Of a stretch of DNA of 64,000 nucleotides, positions 8,256 to 16,254 are shown one piece after another (the first letter of the stretch is position 1; every line of letters begins with the position of its first letter). Source of the stretch: Paenibacillus campinasensis. GTDB taxonomy: Bacteria > Bacillota > Bacilli > Paenibacillales > Paenibacillaceae. Below the pieces are notes generated by a model, which was not told where the DNA came from, ran no database searches, and saw nothing but the letters and a program-made list of their open reading frames with translations. A program made the translations under genes and the position numbers. The stretch covers positions 1-64,000 of the forward strand of contig NZ_NPBY01000067.1 in assembly GCF_002272015.1 (NCBI RefSeq). Direction: 5' to 3'.

Positions 8256-9635
8256 TTAAACGACGCCTTGGGCGATCATCGCATCGGCCACTTTCAGGAA
8301 GCCTGCGATGTTGGCGCCAGCGACGAGGTTGCCGGGGGTGCCATACTGTTCTGCGGCCTCGACAGCACTGCGGTAAATGTTTTTCATAATCTGCTGCAGT
8401 TTGTCATCCACTTCTTCGGCGCTCCAGGAGAGACGCATGCTGTTCTGGCTCATTTCCAGTGCAGATACGGCTACACCGCCGGCGTTGGCAGCCTTGGCCG
8501 GTCCGAACAGAACACCAGCCTGCAGGAACAGCTCGATAGCCTCAAGGGTAGATGGCATGTTCGCGCCTTCCCCCACAGCTTTGACACCGTTGTGGATCAG
8601 CGTTTGAGCTGCTTCGGCGTCCAGCTCGTTTTGGGTAGCGCATGGCAGGGCGATGTCGCAAGCGATGTTCCAAATGCCGGTGCTGCCCGGATAATATTGC
8701 GCATGTGGATGAATGCGCACATATTCGCTGATGCGCAGACGATCTCGCTCTTTGAGCTGCTTGAGTGTTTCAAGCTGGATGCCCTCAGGATCATAGATGT
8801 ATCCGTTCGAATCGCTGCAAGCGACGACGTGAGCGCCTAGTTGCTGTGCCTTCTCAATGGCATAGATGGACACATTGCCGGAGCCGGACACGACCACACG
8901 GCTGTCCTTGAAGCTGAGTCCCTTGGCGGCGAGCATCTCCTGTACAAAATAGACACAGCCGTATCCGGTTGCCTCTGTGCGTCCGAGGCTGCCTCCATAC
9001 AGTACGCCTTTCCCTGTCAATACGCCAGCTTCATGTCCGCCGCGAATGCGGTTATATTGACCGAACATAAAGCCGATTTCCCGCGCGCCAACGCCGATAT
9101 CTCCGGCAGGCACATCGGTGTCAGGCCCGATATGACGATACAGTTCTGTCATAAAGCTTTGCGTAAAACGCATCACTTCTTGTTCGGATTTGCCTTTGGG
9201 ATCGAAATCAGAACCGCCTTTTCCGCCTCCAATCGGCAGTCCGGTCAGCGAGTTTTTGAAGATCTGTTCAAAGCCTAGAAACTTAATGATACCGGCATAG
9301 ACCGAAGGATGGAAACGAATGCCGCCTTTATACGGCCCGAGGGTGCTGTTGAATTGAACGCGGAAACCGCGGTTCACTTGAACCCGGCCTTGATCGTCTG
9401 TCCACGGCACACGGAAGGTAATCATGCGCTCCGGTTCTACAAGGCGCTCCAGGATTCCGTATTCCCGAAATTTCGGCTGTTCGGCCAGGACCGGGACAAT
9501 CGAGTCGAGAAATTCACGGACAGCCTGATGGAATTCAGCTTCATGCGGATCGCGGGACACGACCTGGGCATAGATAGACTCAACATAATCTTTCGCGGCA
9601 GCAAGCGGCGAAGAAACAGAAACATGGGTAGTCAC
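8256..9635 (-). CDS. gdhA: NADP-type glutamate dehydrogenase
   Basis: About 459 residues, the normal length of the hexameric NADP-dependent enzyme. Key segments are YKGGIRFHPSV, then KNSLTGLPIGGGKGGSDFDP with the substrate-binding and catalytic lysines, the VPAGDIGVGAREIGFMFGQY motif, and the nucleotide-binding VVVSGSGNVSIYAIEKA. It catalyses reductive amination of 2-oxoglutarate with ammonia. The GTG at 9635 is preferred over the longer frame because GGAGT lies upstream of it and the extra N-terminus is not family-like. About 500 bp of non-coding DNA lies upstream. It is a lone gene on the minus strand. Confidence 0.93.
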   Translation of the reverse strand: MTTHVSVSSPLAAAKDYVESIYAQVVSRDPHEAEFHQAVREFLDSIVPVLAEQPKFREYGILERLVEPERMITFRVPWTDDQGRVQVNRGFRVQFNSTLGPYKGGIRFHPSVYAGIIKFLGFEQIFKNSLTGLPIGGGKGGSDFDPKGKSEQEVMRFTQSFMTELYRHIGPDTDVPAGDIGVGAREIGFMFGQYNRIRGGHEAGVLTGKGVLYGGSLGRTEATGYGCVYFVQEMLAAKGLSFKDSRVVVSGSGNVSIYAIEKAQQLGAHVVACSDSNGYIYDPEGIQLETLKQLKERDRLRISEYVRIHPHAQYYPGSTGIWNIACDIALPCATQNELDAEAAQTLIHNGVKAVGEGANMPSTLEAIELFLQAGVLFGPAKAANAGGVAVSALEMSQNSMRLSWSAEEVDDKLQQIMKNIYRSAVEAAEQYGTPGNLVAGANIAGFLKVADAMIAQGVV

Positions 9636-9699
9636 TTTTACGATGCACTCCTTCAAATGGTTAAAGTAGTAAGGCGTGGAACGCCCTGTCAACATCATG

Positions 9700-10140
9700 G
9701 CTAAGGACGTCAGGACAATCTCACCATGGAAGCATTTTCAGCTGTTTGTATAAATGCAATAAATTTTTGCACAAATTCAAGTGAGGTTGAAGAGGATTTT
9801 ATAGAATATCCACATCGTTTTCCAATAAAATCATTTTTTTGACCTCATTAATAATTTCTATGCACCTATCGTTTTATGTAAGTTTTTTGTGTTGAAAAAA
9901 CAAGGTTTCTTGTTATGGGGATGGAGGGAGTTTACTTGTTATGGCAGGTTTTTCGAGGGATTTTCGTGCCAGAACCATCGTGAGGATGATCGGGATGATG
10001 GATTCGAAAAGTGCAAATGAATGAGGGATGATTATTTTTGATTTTGAAAATAATTGTGGATTAATTTCGGATATGGTTGTATAATTATACGTTTTATCAT
10101 GAGGATGGGTTATGTGAGTCCATATGTTAGCCGAGCAGCT
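9700..10140. other. Intergenic region without a recognised gene
   Basis: AT-rich gap upstream of gdhA. A possible minus-strand gdhA promoter is TTGTGC with TATACA 16 bp on. Other visible structure: AACAAGGTTTCTTGTT (9899-9914), the 10-mer CTTGTTATGG repeated at 9909 and 9935, a hairpin ATTATTTT...AAAATAAT (about 10030-10053), and the palindrome GTATAATTATAC (10079-10090). A 27-codon frame lies at 9941-10024. Confidence 0.5.
9941..10024 (+). CDS. Possible 27-residue small ORF
   Basis: ATG at 9941 follows GGAGGGAG at about 10 nt spacing and reads MAGFSRDFRARTIVRMIGMM then DSKSANE and a stop. The product is basic with a short amphipathic stretch. Only the ribosome-binding site supports it; no homology is claimed. 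Confidence 0.2.
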   Translation: MAGFSRDFRARTIVRMIGMMDSKSANE

Positions 10141-10169
10141 GTCAACGAAAGCAGTAACAGCCGATATAT

Positions 10170-10200
10170 GACAAACAGCCCGCGTCGATGACGCGGGCTG
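10170..10200 (-). terminator. Terminator, probably the original 3' end of the sulfurtransferase gene
   Basis: CAGCCCGCGTC, loop ATC, GACGCGGGCTG, then TTTGT when read on the minus strand. It lies directly after the left copy of the sulfurtransferase 3' end (10217-10242). This suggests it terminated that gene before an element was inserted. Confidence 0.7.
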
Positions 10201-10216
10201 CTTCCGGGTTGTCCGG

Positions 10217-10242
10217 ATACGAGATCCAATCGCTCCAGCTTC
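10217..10242. repeat. Left attachment-like direct repeat
   Basis: 26-bp copy matching 16288-16313 except at two positions (A/G at position 13, G/A at position 16). On the minus strand it encodes the C-terminal sulfurtransferase motif SWSDWISY. Both changes are silent third-position substitutions (AGC/AGT and GAT/GAC), so this was selected coding sequence. Confidence 0.75.
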
Positions 10243-10440
10243 TTATCCCCCTACGAACCCCATGTTCAGATAGTTCTGAAACAAAAAAATAGGGGTACCG
10301 ATCAGCGCGGCGGGAATGCATCGGAAGATATGCCAACGTCCATGTGCAACGATCCCCCTTGGCTACGCTTGGGAGGACTTGTGGAGCAAGAAGCCCGTGG
10401 AGGACGGGGCTGTTTGCAAGTTGTTGAATGGTTGTTGGCA
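10243..10440. other. Left-end region of the element with nested hairpins, no gene
   Basis: CCCCTA (10248) pairs with TAGGGG (10290) around an inner hairpin TTCAGA/TCTGAA (10265-10280). Further right, two GC-rich hairpins occur (about 10357-10382, and AGCCCGT/ACGGGGCT at about 10401-10421). A minus-strand open frame crosses the region but shows no family features apart from the attachment repeat. It may contain recombinase arm sites or a structured RNA. Confidence 0.35.
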
Positions 10441-10464
10441 ATGGTAAATCTCGTTTGACCTTGT

Positions 10465-10493
10465 TTGACTTTTAGGTAATTTTATTGTATAAT
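10465..10493 (+). promoter_or_regulatory. Strong vegetative promoter
   Basis: TTGACT (10465-10470), exactly 17 bp, then TATAAT (10488-10493). A second TTGACC lies 10 bp further upstream. The predicted transcript start near 10500 coincides with the left arm of a 20-bp RNA inverted repeat. Confidence 0.8.
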
Positions 10494-10501
10494 ACTGGTA
10501 T

Positions 10502-10698
10502 ATTGTTGGTTTTGGGAGGTAGCGCCTCGGCGAGATACACCATCGAACTTAGCGAAAATCAAAACTGCGGGAGGGATGCTTATGAAAACGCTGTGGAATA
10601 TGTTTGAGGGCATCAATGTCGGAATTCCTCCTTTCGTAGTACGCCTCAAAAAGCCAGACTTTTCTACCTTCGCTAAGGTATCTCCCAAAACTAATAAT
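10502..10698 (+). repeat. Long-range RNA inverted repeat enclosing a small ORF
   Basis: Left arm 10502-10521 (ATTGTTGGTTTTGGGAGGTA) and right arm 10679-10698 (TATCTCCCAAAACTAATAAT) pair over all 20 positions in RNA. Three pairs are G-U wobbles, so the match is seen as RNA, not as perfect DNA. The loop contains the 43-codon ORF except its last codons. The left arm begins at the predicted transcript start and the right arm ends just before the ribosome-binding site of the next gene. Confidence 0.65.
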
Positions 10699-10713
10699 GA
10701 TGTTATTAAATGA
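10582..10713 (+). CDS. 43-residue small protein
   Basis: ATG at 10582 with a near-perfect GGGAGGG site 7 nt upstream, ending in TGA at 10711-10713. The product begins MKTLWNMFEGINVGIPPFVV and continues with a basic segment (RLKKPDFSTF); it is otherwise unrecognised. Its stop overlaps the GAGGTG site of the following beta-flower gene, so the two are probably translationally coupled. It sits inside the 10502-10698 RNA stem and downstream of a strong promoter. Good expression signals make a real gene likely, but no function is known. Confidence 0.5.
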   Translation: MKTLWNMFEGINVGIPPFVVRLKKPDFSTFAKVSPKTNNDVIK

Positions 10714-10723
10714 GGTGATAGCT

Positions 10724-11026
10724 ATGGATTGGCTCTGGACATGGGGCGGTCGTTGTTTCGGGTATAGAGATGGCGATGATCTTTGGACTTATAATGGCAA
10801 ACATGTAGGCAAGTTCTATAATGATGAAGTCTATGATCGTAACGGGCAATACCTTGGGGAAATAATAAATGGTAATAGGTTAATTAGAAATAAAAGCAAA
10901 AAGAGTTGGAGAAAATCCCCCTTTGCCCCTTACGGTAAGCGTGGGAGATATGCTAAGTATGCGAACTATGCTGGTTATGCAATGTATGCTGGTTATGAAG
11001 ATTTCCCCAAATTTGAGGATGAATAA
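10724..11026 (+). CDS. 4-fold beta-flower domain protein
   Basis: About 100 residues. The N-terminal half (MDWLWTWGGRCFGYRDGDDL, then WTYNGKHVGKFYNDEVYDRNG, with short repeats of the form Y-x-x-x-G-x-x-x-G) matches the 4-fold beta-flower domain, a small beta-propeller-like fold of unknown role. The C-terminus is basic, then repetitive in Tyr and Ala (YAKYANYAGYAMYAGYE), ending in acidic residues. The ATG at 10724 has GAGGTGAT upstream. It is the second gene of a two-gene operon at the left end of the element and is followed by a terminator. No catalytic motif is visible. Confidence 0.7.
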   Translation: MDWLWTWGGRCFGYRDGDDLWTYNGKHVGKFYNDEVYDRNGQYLGEIINGNRLIRNKSKKSWRKSPFAPYGKRGRYAKYANYAGYAMYAGYEDFPKFEDE

Positions 11027-11107
11027 TAGTCTTTTTTAGACCAATTGCCATATATCTTGATCGCTTGGATTCTCCAATTTTATGATTTTTATAGAATACT
11101 AATCACC

Positions 11108-11134
11108 GCCGCCATAGCTTTGGCGGCTTTTTTG
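11108..11134 (+). terminator. Rho-independent terminator of the beta-flower operon
   Basis: GCCGCCA and TGGCGGC arms around a short loop followed by six T. Confidence 0.88.
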
Positions 11135-11160
11135 CATCTATTTTGAGAGGAGCGATTCAT

Positions 11161-12165
11161 ATGCCCACGGCAACAGCAACACGCGAACGGCTGACTTCCG
11201 CTGCGATCACCTTGCACCATCCGCTCGATTATTACTTCGGTATCTTCCTGCGAGCCAAGGAAGCCGAAGGCTTGAAGCCCCGGACGCTGAACGACCACAA
11301 GAGCCACTACCGCTACTTGCAACGTTGGTTGGTCGATCAGTATCCAACGCTCAAGCTGGAAGAACTGACTGCTGACCACGTTCGCCAGTACGTCGGGCAC
11401 ATGCTGACCGAACACTGGACACCCAACGTTGCAAAGCCACAAAAGCGCCAAAGGCTGGGCACCCGCAACCGTGAACATACGCATCCGGACGCTCAAGTGC
11501 TTACTTCGGTTCCTCCATGACGAAGGATACTTGAAAGCCGACCTTGCTTCCCGCGTAAAGCTCCAGAAAGTCAAAGAGGACACCATCGGAGCTTTCGAGA
11601 AGGAGCAAGTGCTTCAACTACTTGCTGCACCGAATCAACGGACGTACCTTGGTTTCCGTGACTATGCACTACTCACCTTGCTTTTCGACACCGGACTGCG
11701 AATCAACGAAGCATTGAATATGACCGTGGGCGACCTGAACGGTGCAAACAGAACGATTACTGTCCGTGCCGACATTGCCAAGAACGGTATGTCGCGCTCT
11801 GTACCTATAGGCAATCGTACTGCCGAGATTCTCACCGCACTCGCCCAAGAGAACCAAAAGGAGTTCACCAGACGAAGCCCTTCCAACCTGTTTCTCTCGA
11901 ACAGCGCCAATCCTTTGACGTACAACCAGGCCTATGAGCGAATCCGTCTGCACGGTGCAAGAGCAGGCATCACTGGCGTTCGCGTCTCTCCGCACACGTT
12001 CCGGCACACGTTCGCCAAGCTGTACCTCATGAATGGCGGCGACCTTTTTTCACTGCAAAAGATACCGGCCACCACGACATCAGTATGGTTCGGAAGTACG
12101 TCCAGTTGAACAACCGCGATCTGCAAGAACAACACTCACAAAACAGCCCACTCGTCGGCATGTAA
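11161..12165 (+). pseudogene. Tyrosine recombinase (phage/ICE integrase), two frameshifts
   Basis: Joined across frames this is a roughly 335-residue tyrosine recombinase. It has an N-terminal SAM-like core-binding domain (YYFGIFLRAKEAEGLKPRTL), then the catalytic domain with Arg in DTGLRINEAL, His-x-x-Arg in HTFRHTFAKLYL, His in GHHDISM and the nucleophile Tyr in VRKYVQLN. The frame changes once between 11405 and 11450 (after MLTEHW, before the segment ATVNIRIRTLKCLLRFLHDE). It changes again near 12058-12066, after SLQKI and before GHHDIS, where one base is missing. All catalytic residues survive but not in one frame. The start ATG (11161) keeps an AGAGGAG site, so decay or assembly error looks recent. 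It ends in NSPLVGM and TAA. Confidence 0.85.
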
Positions 12166-12241
12166 CCGGTTCAAGTGCAGAGGTGTTGAAACACGCCAAA
12201 CCGAACCCACTCAAAACCTATATGCATCAAAGGCTCCGAAG

Positions 12242-13067
12242 GTAGCTAAAGAAACGTATCACCTGCTTAACAACGCTGAGGACAAGCGCTTTTGGACAGG
12301 CTATCTGCTTTGGTGCGCGAGACAGGATAAGGCCGATGTTCTAGCGGCGTACGAGAAAAGCAAACAAATAATCGCAGTGAAATACCCGCAATTAAAGGAA
12401 CGTGAGAGTGGTAACTACGCTGTTGTATCGCTTGGTTTGTACTACTTCAAGAAGCTGGCTGATGAGTATGGATTGAACTGCCACTATTCCGATGAAGAGA
12501 TATATGATGTCGTTGATACGATCACCGAGCATGCAGAGGCAACTCTCGGCAACAAAGTCGATGAGCTTTGGCAGTTCCTCGGCGATCTTTCATATTTTGG
12601 GAACACCCATGGCAATAACAAGGGCAACGTATTCGGAATCGGAAAGACCGTTATGGTATACCAGCCAACCGCTGATAAGAAAGACGTATATGGCAAAGAT
12701 GGCGGACGGAAAGCGGAAGTCCGTGCGGAAAGTATTGCTCATTAAAATTGCAGATGCTATTCAAACGCTCCATAATGTGGGGATTAAAAATAAGTACGAT
12801 GAGAAGATGCTGATGCCGATTATCATGAGCTACTTTCAGAACGCTCAAGTAAATGGCGGTGACGGATTAGTAGTAGCTCCACAATGTTACCGCGTTGCTG
12901 GTGGGCGCTATACTGCGTTCAATTGGGAAGAGGTTAGGGAGATGTTCGACTTCGTTGAAGAACTACAGTCGGATGCCAATATCAAGCAAGAGGTAGAGAA
13001 ACTGGCCAGAGGGCTGCATGGGAAAAGTGATTCTAATGATGATGACAAAGATACTCTGATATATTAA
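12242..13067 (+). pseudogene. Remnant of an unidentified element gene, frameshifted and 5'-truncated
   Basis: One frame reads from about 12242 (VAKETYHLLNNAEDKRFW...) to about 12720 with no start codon at its beginning. It shifts near 12710-12735 into a second frame (KVLLIKIADAIQTLHNVGIK... to GKSDSNDDDKDTLIY). Both halves look like normal protein text rich in helices, and they join naturally at KAEVR/KVLL. The 5' end runs directly out of the recombinase stop region, so the N-terminus appears deleted. The family is not recognised; a replication or regulatory protein of the element is possible. GC content resembles the host, unlike the next operon. Confidence 0.55.
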
Positions 13068-13077
13068 TACACACTTT

Positions 13078-13115
13078 CCGTCAAGTTGAAGTATGGAGAC
13101 TTGGCGGCATTTTTG
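13078..13115 (+). terminator. Terminator before the HEPN/SIR2 operon
   Basis: CCGTCAAGT and ACTTGGCGG arms around a 12-nt loop, followed by CATTTTTG. It marks the end of the upstream decayed gene and the change to AT-rich DNA. Confidence 0.7.
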
Positions 13116-13130
13116 TGGTAAATTTATACT
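13101..13130 (+). promoter_or_regulatory. Candidate promoter of the HEPN-like/SIR2 operon
   Basis: TTGGCG (13101-13106), 18 bp, TATACT (13125-13130), about 70 bp before the first gene. The -35 overlaps the right arm of the preceding terminator. Confidence 0.45.
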
Positions 13131-13199
13131 ATGAATTAAGCCCTATAAGAAAACCTACTTCAATTCAGAAAAAGGTTAGCTGAGCCCAAGGAGGGATAT

Positions 13200-14219
13200 A
13201 TGCGATTGAATCTAACTAATAATGTTTGGTGGTTCTTCTTTCCATTAAAGGGTTTGCTTTTGAAAGATACGATTAACAGTATCTCGAATCCTATATTCCA
13301 TGATGCCACGATAATTTCAAGAGAGCAAATCGAAGGGATACTACCTATTTTGGATTCTAGTAACAGCACAAAGAATGATTCAAACAATATAATATACCTA
13401 TTTGAAGATGATTTTTATGATGATTTTGATGTATATCTTGCAATAAAAAGAACCGGTATTATTCCTATTCCTGATGGAAGCAAGCCAGAGTTACTAAAGA
13501 AAGCTACAGCAAGAGCATATGAAATTGCAGCACTTTTAACCATTGTATATTTCGAGTGGAACGGGCACAAGGGAACTTGTGGGTTGTTAGAGCAGATGCA
13601 TAGATATAATAAGACAATTATGGCATATAACTTCGAGAGTAAAGGATTTAATATTCATTTATCTGACCCTATTACTAATATAATAGAAACTCCTGAAGAC
13701 TATTTAGAATTCACCCATAGTGAGATCACTGATTTACTAAATAGTGAACGATATGTTGAACTTTCTACCATAATCATTAACTATAGATATATTTCGTCGC
13801 AATTACGTAGTACAGTCATTCTGTCGGTATTGCGACTTTCTAGTGCAATTCATTCTTTAGATTATTCATCTCAAATACTTGGTTGTGTGACTGCTATTGA
13901 AATTCTTTTCTCAGAGCAGGGCGATGGTTTTGGTCTGATTAAAAAAAGAGTACGTGCTCTGGTTGGACAAATGTACGATAGCCTTTCTGTTGAAGAAGTA
14001 TTTAATGCACGCCATTTATTTGTGCATAAAGGTACTAGCATTGATGATCAAAGTATAGCATTAAAGGCTATTAAATTAGCTATAGAAGTGCTAATTTACT
14101 ACTCAAAATCTACACAAAAAGGAATTACATCAAAAAAGCAGATGTCTGAATATTTAGATGTTATCTATACTGCAAATAAATACGCTCTTAACTGGAATCA
14201 TAATCTCCTAGAAAATTGA
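13200..14219 (+). CDS. HEPN-like protein, first gene of a putative defence pair
   Basis: A 339-residue protein in strongly AT-rich DNA. The C-terminal third looks like an ApeA/HEPN-type helical domain: SSAIHSLDYSSQILGCVTAI, then after a loop NARHLFVHKG, which gives Arg271-x4-His276, the RX4-6H signature of HEPN RNases. The N-terminal 200 residues are unassigned and contain an aromatic start (MRLNLTNNVWWFFFPLKGLL) and a mixed alpha/beta region. AAGGAGG sits 5 nt before the ATG. The stop overlaps the extended frame of the SIR2 gene, so the two are co-translated. By analogy with known HEPN effectors it may cleave RNA during infection, but that is inference; it could also be a sensor. Confidence 0.6.
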   Translation: MRLNLTNNVWWFFFPLKGLLLKDTINSISNPIFHDATIISREQIEGILPILDSSNSTKNDSNNIIYLFEDDFYDDFDVYLAIKRTGIIPIPDGSKPELLKKATARAYEIAALLTIVYFEWNGHKGTCGLLEQMHRYNKTIMAYNFESKGFNIHLSDPITNIIETPEDYLEFTHSEITDLLNSERYVELSTIIINYRYISSQLRSTVILSVLRLSSAIHSLDYSSQILGCVTAIEILFSEQGDGFGLIKKRVRALVGQMYDSLSVEEVFNARHLFVHKGTSIDDQSIALKAIKLAIEVLIYYSKSTQKGITSKKQMSEYLDVIYTANKYALNWNHNLLEN

Positions 14220-14263
14220 AATTATCACAGACATTCTATGAACTTAAAACATGGAGGGAAGCC

Positions 14264-15625
14264 ATGCAAAACTATACGCAGTATATAGCAGATGTTAGCG
14301 ATGATATTAACGCTTGCTTGGAAAATATGGGATGCCAGCCAATCCTGTTTATCGGATCTGGATTATCGAAGCGTTATTTTGATGGACCTAATTGGGAACA
14401 ACTACTTATGAAAATGGCTGAATTGTGTCCCCTTATTGACAAGGAGTATGCTTATTATAAGCAAAGTAACGGATCAAATATTAAAATAGGCGAAGTCTTT
14501 TCTCAACTTTATAAGGAGTGGGCTTGGAGTACTGGTAAAGAAAATTTCCCAAGGGAACTATTTGATGCATCCAAATCATCTGATATTTACTTTAAACATA
14601 AAGTTAGAGAATTTATAGAATCTATTACTCCGCCTACCTTGCAGCATATAACAGAAAGTAAGTTAATCAATGAAATTGAATTGTTGCAACGCATACGTCC
14701 CCATACTGTTATTACAACAAACTACGATCAATTCTTGGAGAAAGTCTTTCCTGACTATGAACCTATTATTGGTCAAAAAATCCTTAAAACCAATCCTATG
14801 AGTATTGGTGAGGTATTTAAGATTCATGGTTGTATTACAGAACCTGAGAGCATGGTTTTGACACAAAATGATTATAATGAATTTATGAATAAAAAGAAAT
14901 ATTTAAGCGCCAAGCTGCTAACATATTTCGCAGAACACCCTTTATTATTTATTGGTTATAGCGCAGAAGACCCTAACATAAAGACCATTTTATCTGATAT
15001 CGATGAAATTATTTCAAGCAACAACGAGCTAATACCAAATATATACATTCTCGAATGGTCACCTTCGGTATCCGATTCCCAATACCCGCAACGTGAAAAA
15101 ATTATTTCTATTGATTCATATAGGAGTGTGCGTATTAAATCAATAACAAGTAATTCATTTAATTGGGTATTTGAGGCATTCGGGGCAAATGACTCTATTG
15201 AAAAAATAAATCCAAAAATCTTGCGTTCGTTACTTGCAAGAACGTATGAACTTGTGAGATATGATATTCCTAAAAGGACAATAGAGGTAGACTTTGAGTT
15301 TTTAGAAAAAGCTGTAGGGGAAGAAGGAGAGCTCGCAAAAATTTATGGAATTACTACTCTTACAAATCCAACTGCTTTAAATGCATCATTTCCCTACACT
15401 TTATCACAAGTTTCAAAACAACTGGGTTTTGAAGGATGGCACAGCGCTCACTCGCTATTAGAGAAAGTTAAGAGAGAGACGGGGCATAGCATTAAGACCA
15501 GCGATAATAGATATCATATAACTGTTAAAGTTGGTGATAGAATGACCACTCATAAATATTCAGAAGAAATGGTTGCTTTGTTGCGAAAAGTTATAAATAA
15601 TGAAGAATATGTTGTGAACTTATAG
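14264..15625 (+). CDS. SIR2-family NADase-like protein, putative anti-phage effector
   Basis: About 453 residues with a SIR2_2-type N-terminal domain. Visible motifs are PILFIGSGLSKRY (residues 26-38), IRPHTVITTNYDQFL with the TTNYD core (151-155), FKIHG with catalytic-type His188, and LLFIGYSAEDPNIK (228-240). These keep the NAD-binding Asn and His of active sirtuin-like NADases found in Thoeris, DSR and SIR2-Argonaute defence. The C-terminal 120 residues (AVGEEGELAKIYGITTL onward) look like a small winged-helix or sensor domain. ATG at 14264 has GGAGGG at ideal spacing; a TTG 16 codons upstream overlaps the previous stop. The gene is about 35 percent GC by eye against over 50 percent around it, consistent with horizontal transfer. 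Confidence 0.8.
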   Translation: MQNYTQYIADVSDDINACLENMGCQPILFIGSGLSKRYFDGPNWEQLLMKMAELCPLIDKEYAYYKQSNGSNIKIGEVFSQLYKEWAWSTGKENFPRELFDASKSSDIYFKHKVREFIESITPPTLQHITESKLINEIELLQRIRPHTVITTNYDQFLEKVFPDYEPIIGQKILKTNPMSIGEVFKIHGCITEPESMVLTQNDYNEFMNKKKYLSAKLLTYFAEHPLLFIGYSAEDPNIKTILSDIDEIISSNNELIPNIYILEWSPSVSDSQYPQREKIISIDSYRSVRIKSITSNSFNWVFEAFGANDSIEKINPKILRSLLARTYELVRYDIPKRTIEVDFEFLEKAVGEEGELAKIYGITTLTNPTALNASFPYTLSQVSKQLGFEGWHSAHSLLEKVKRETGHSIKTSDNRYHITVKVGDRMTTHKYSEEMVALLRKVINNEEYVVNL

Positions 15626-15654
15626 CGCAGCGGCAACCGTCCGTTCCTGACCGT

Positions 15655-15974
15655 TGTCACCATAAGCAGCGCAGCACCAAAACTCGTGGTAGTCACTTGG
15701 GTATACCTTTGCCCCGGTTGACTGCCACTTGCTGTCACAGCGGTGGCAGTGGACGGGAGTCGTAAAGAAGGTGCAGCGGAGCAATTTCTGTCACAGTGTC
15801 ACCCGAAAGAGCCAATAGGAACCGAAAGAACAAGGCAATACAACAACAAGTAGCCCGGAACAGGGGTAAGATGGTGACAGAGTGACAAAAGTGAAGCTCG
15901 GAGCCGCAGAGAAGGTACGAGCGGAACTGCCACCACAGTGACAGAAGGTGACAGAAGGTGGCAGCGAAGTGACA
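15655..15974. repeat. Cluster of GTGACA/TGTCAC hexamers
   Basis: TGTCAC occurs at 15655, 15733, 15789 and 15797, and the complement GTGACA at 15874, 15882, 15938, 15948 and 15969, with TGGCAG/TGCCAC variants between. All left copies point one way and all right copies the other, around a centre near 15840. Two pairs are 8 and 10 bp apart. No gene is recognisable from 15626 to 16254, so this looks like iteron-like binding sites, perhaps an origin or transfer region of the element. Confidence 0.5.
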
Positions 15975-16254
15975 ACAAGAGAAACAAAATAATAAATAAT
16001 CAATCCTCTTAAAAGCTAAGCGCTCGCTTTTGACCTTACAGGAGTCGTGGCTGAACAATGCCTTTGATCTTTCACTCATTCAACAACAACCTGACACGAC
16101 CGCCTTACTTCTGCTGGCTCCGGGCCGCTTGCAACTGCTTTCCTCGGGGCCTTGTTGCTGTTGACAGAAAAGTCCAAAGAGGGTCACAACAGGTCACATG
16201 CTCATAACCTGCTACAGCCCCCAAACACGCGTCCGACACGGACTTCTCGTCTCT

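Noticed and set aside
10142..10441. Minus-strand frame of 99 codons containing SWSDWISY
   Set aside because: Only the attachment-repeat part resembles a protein (sulfurtransferase end). The rest crosses hairpins and a terminator, so it is a gene remnant plus non-coding DNA.
15735..16079. Overlapping minus-strand frames in the hexamer cluster
   Set aside because: Cys/Ser/Leu-rich text produced by the repeated hexamers; no start signals.
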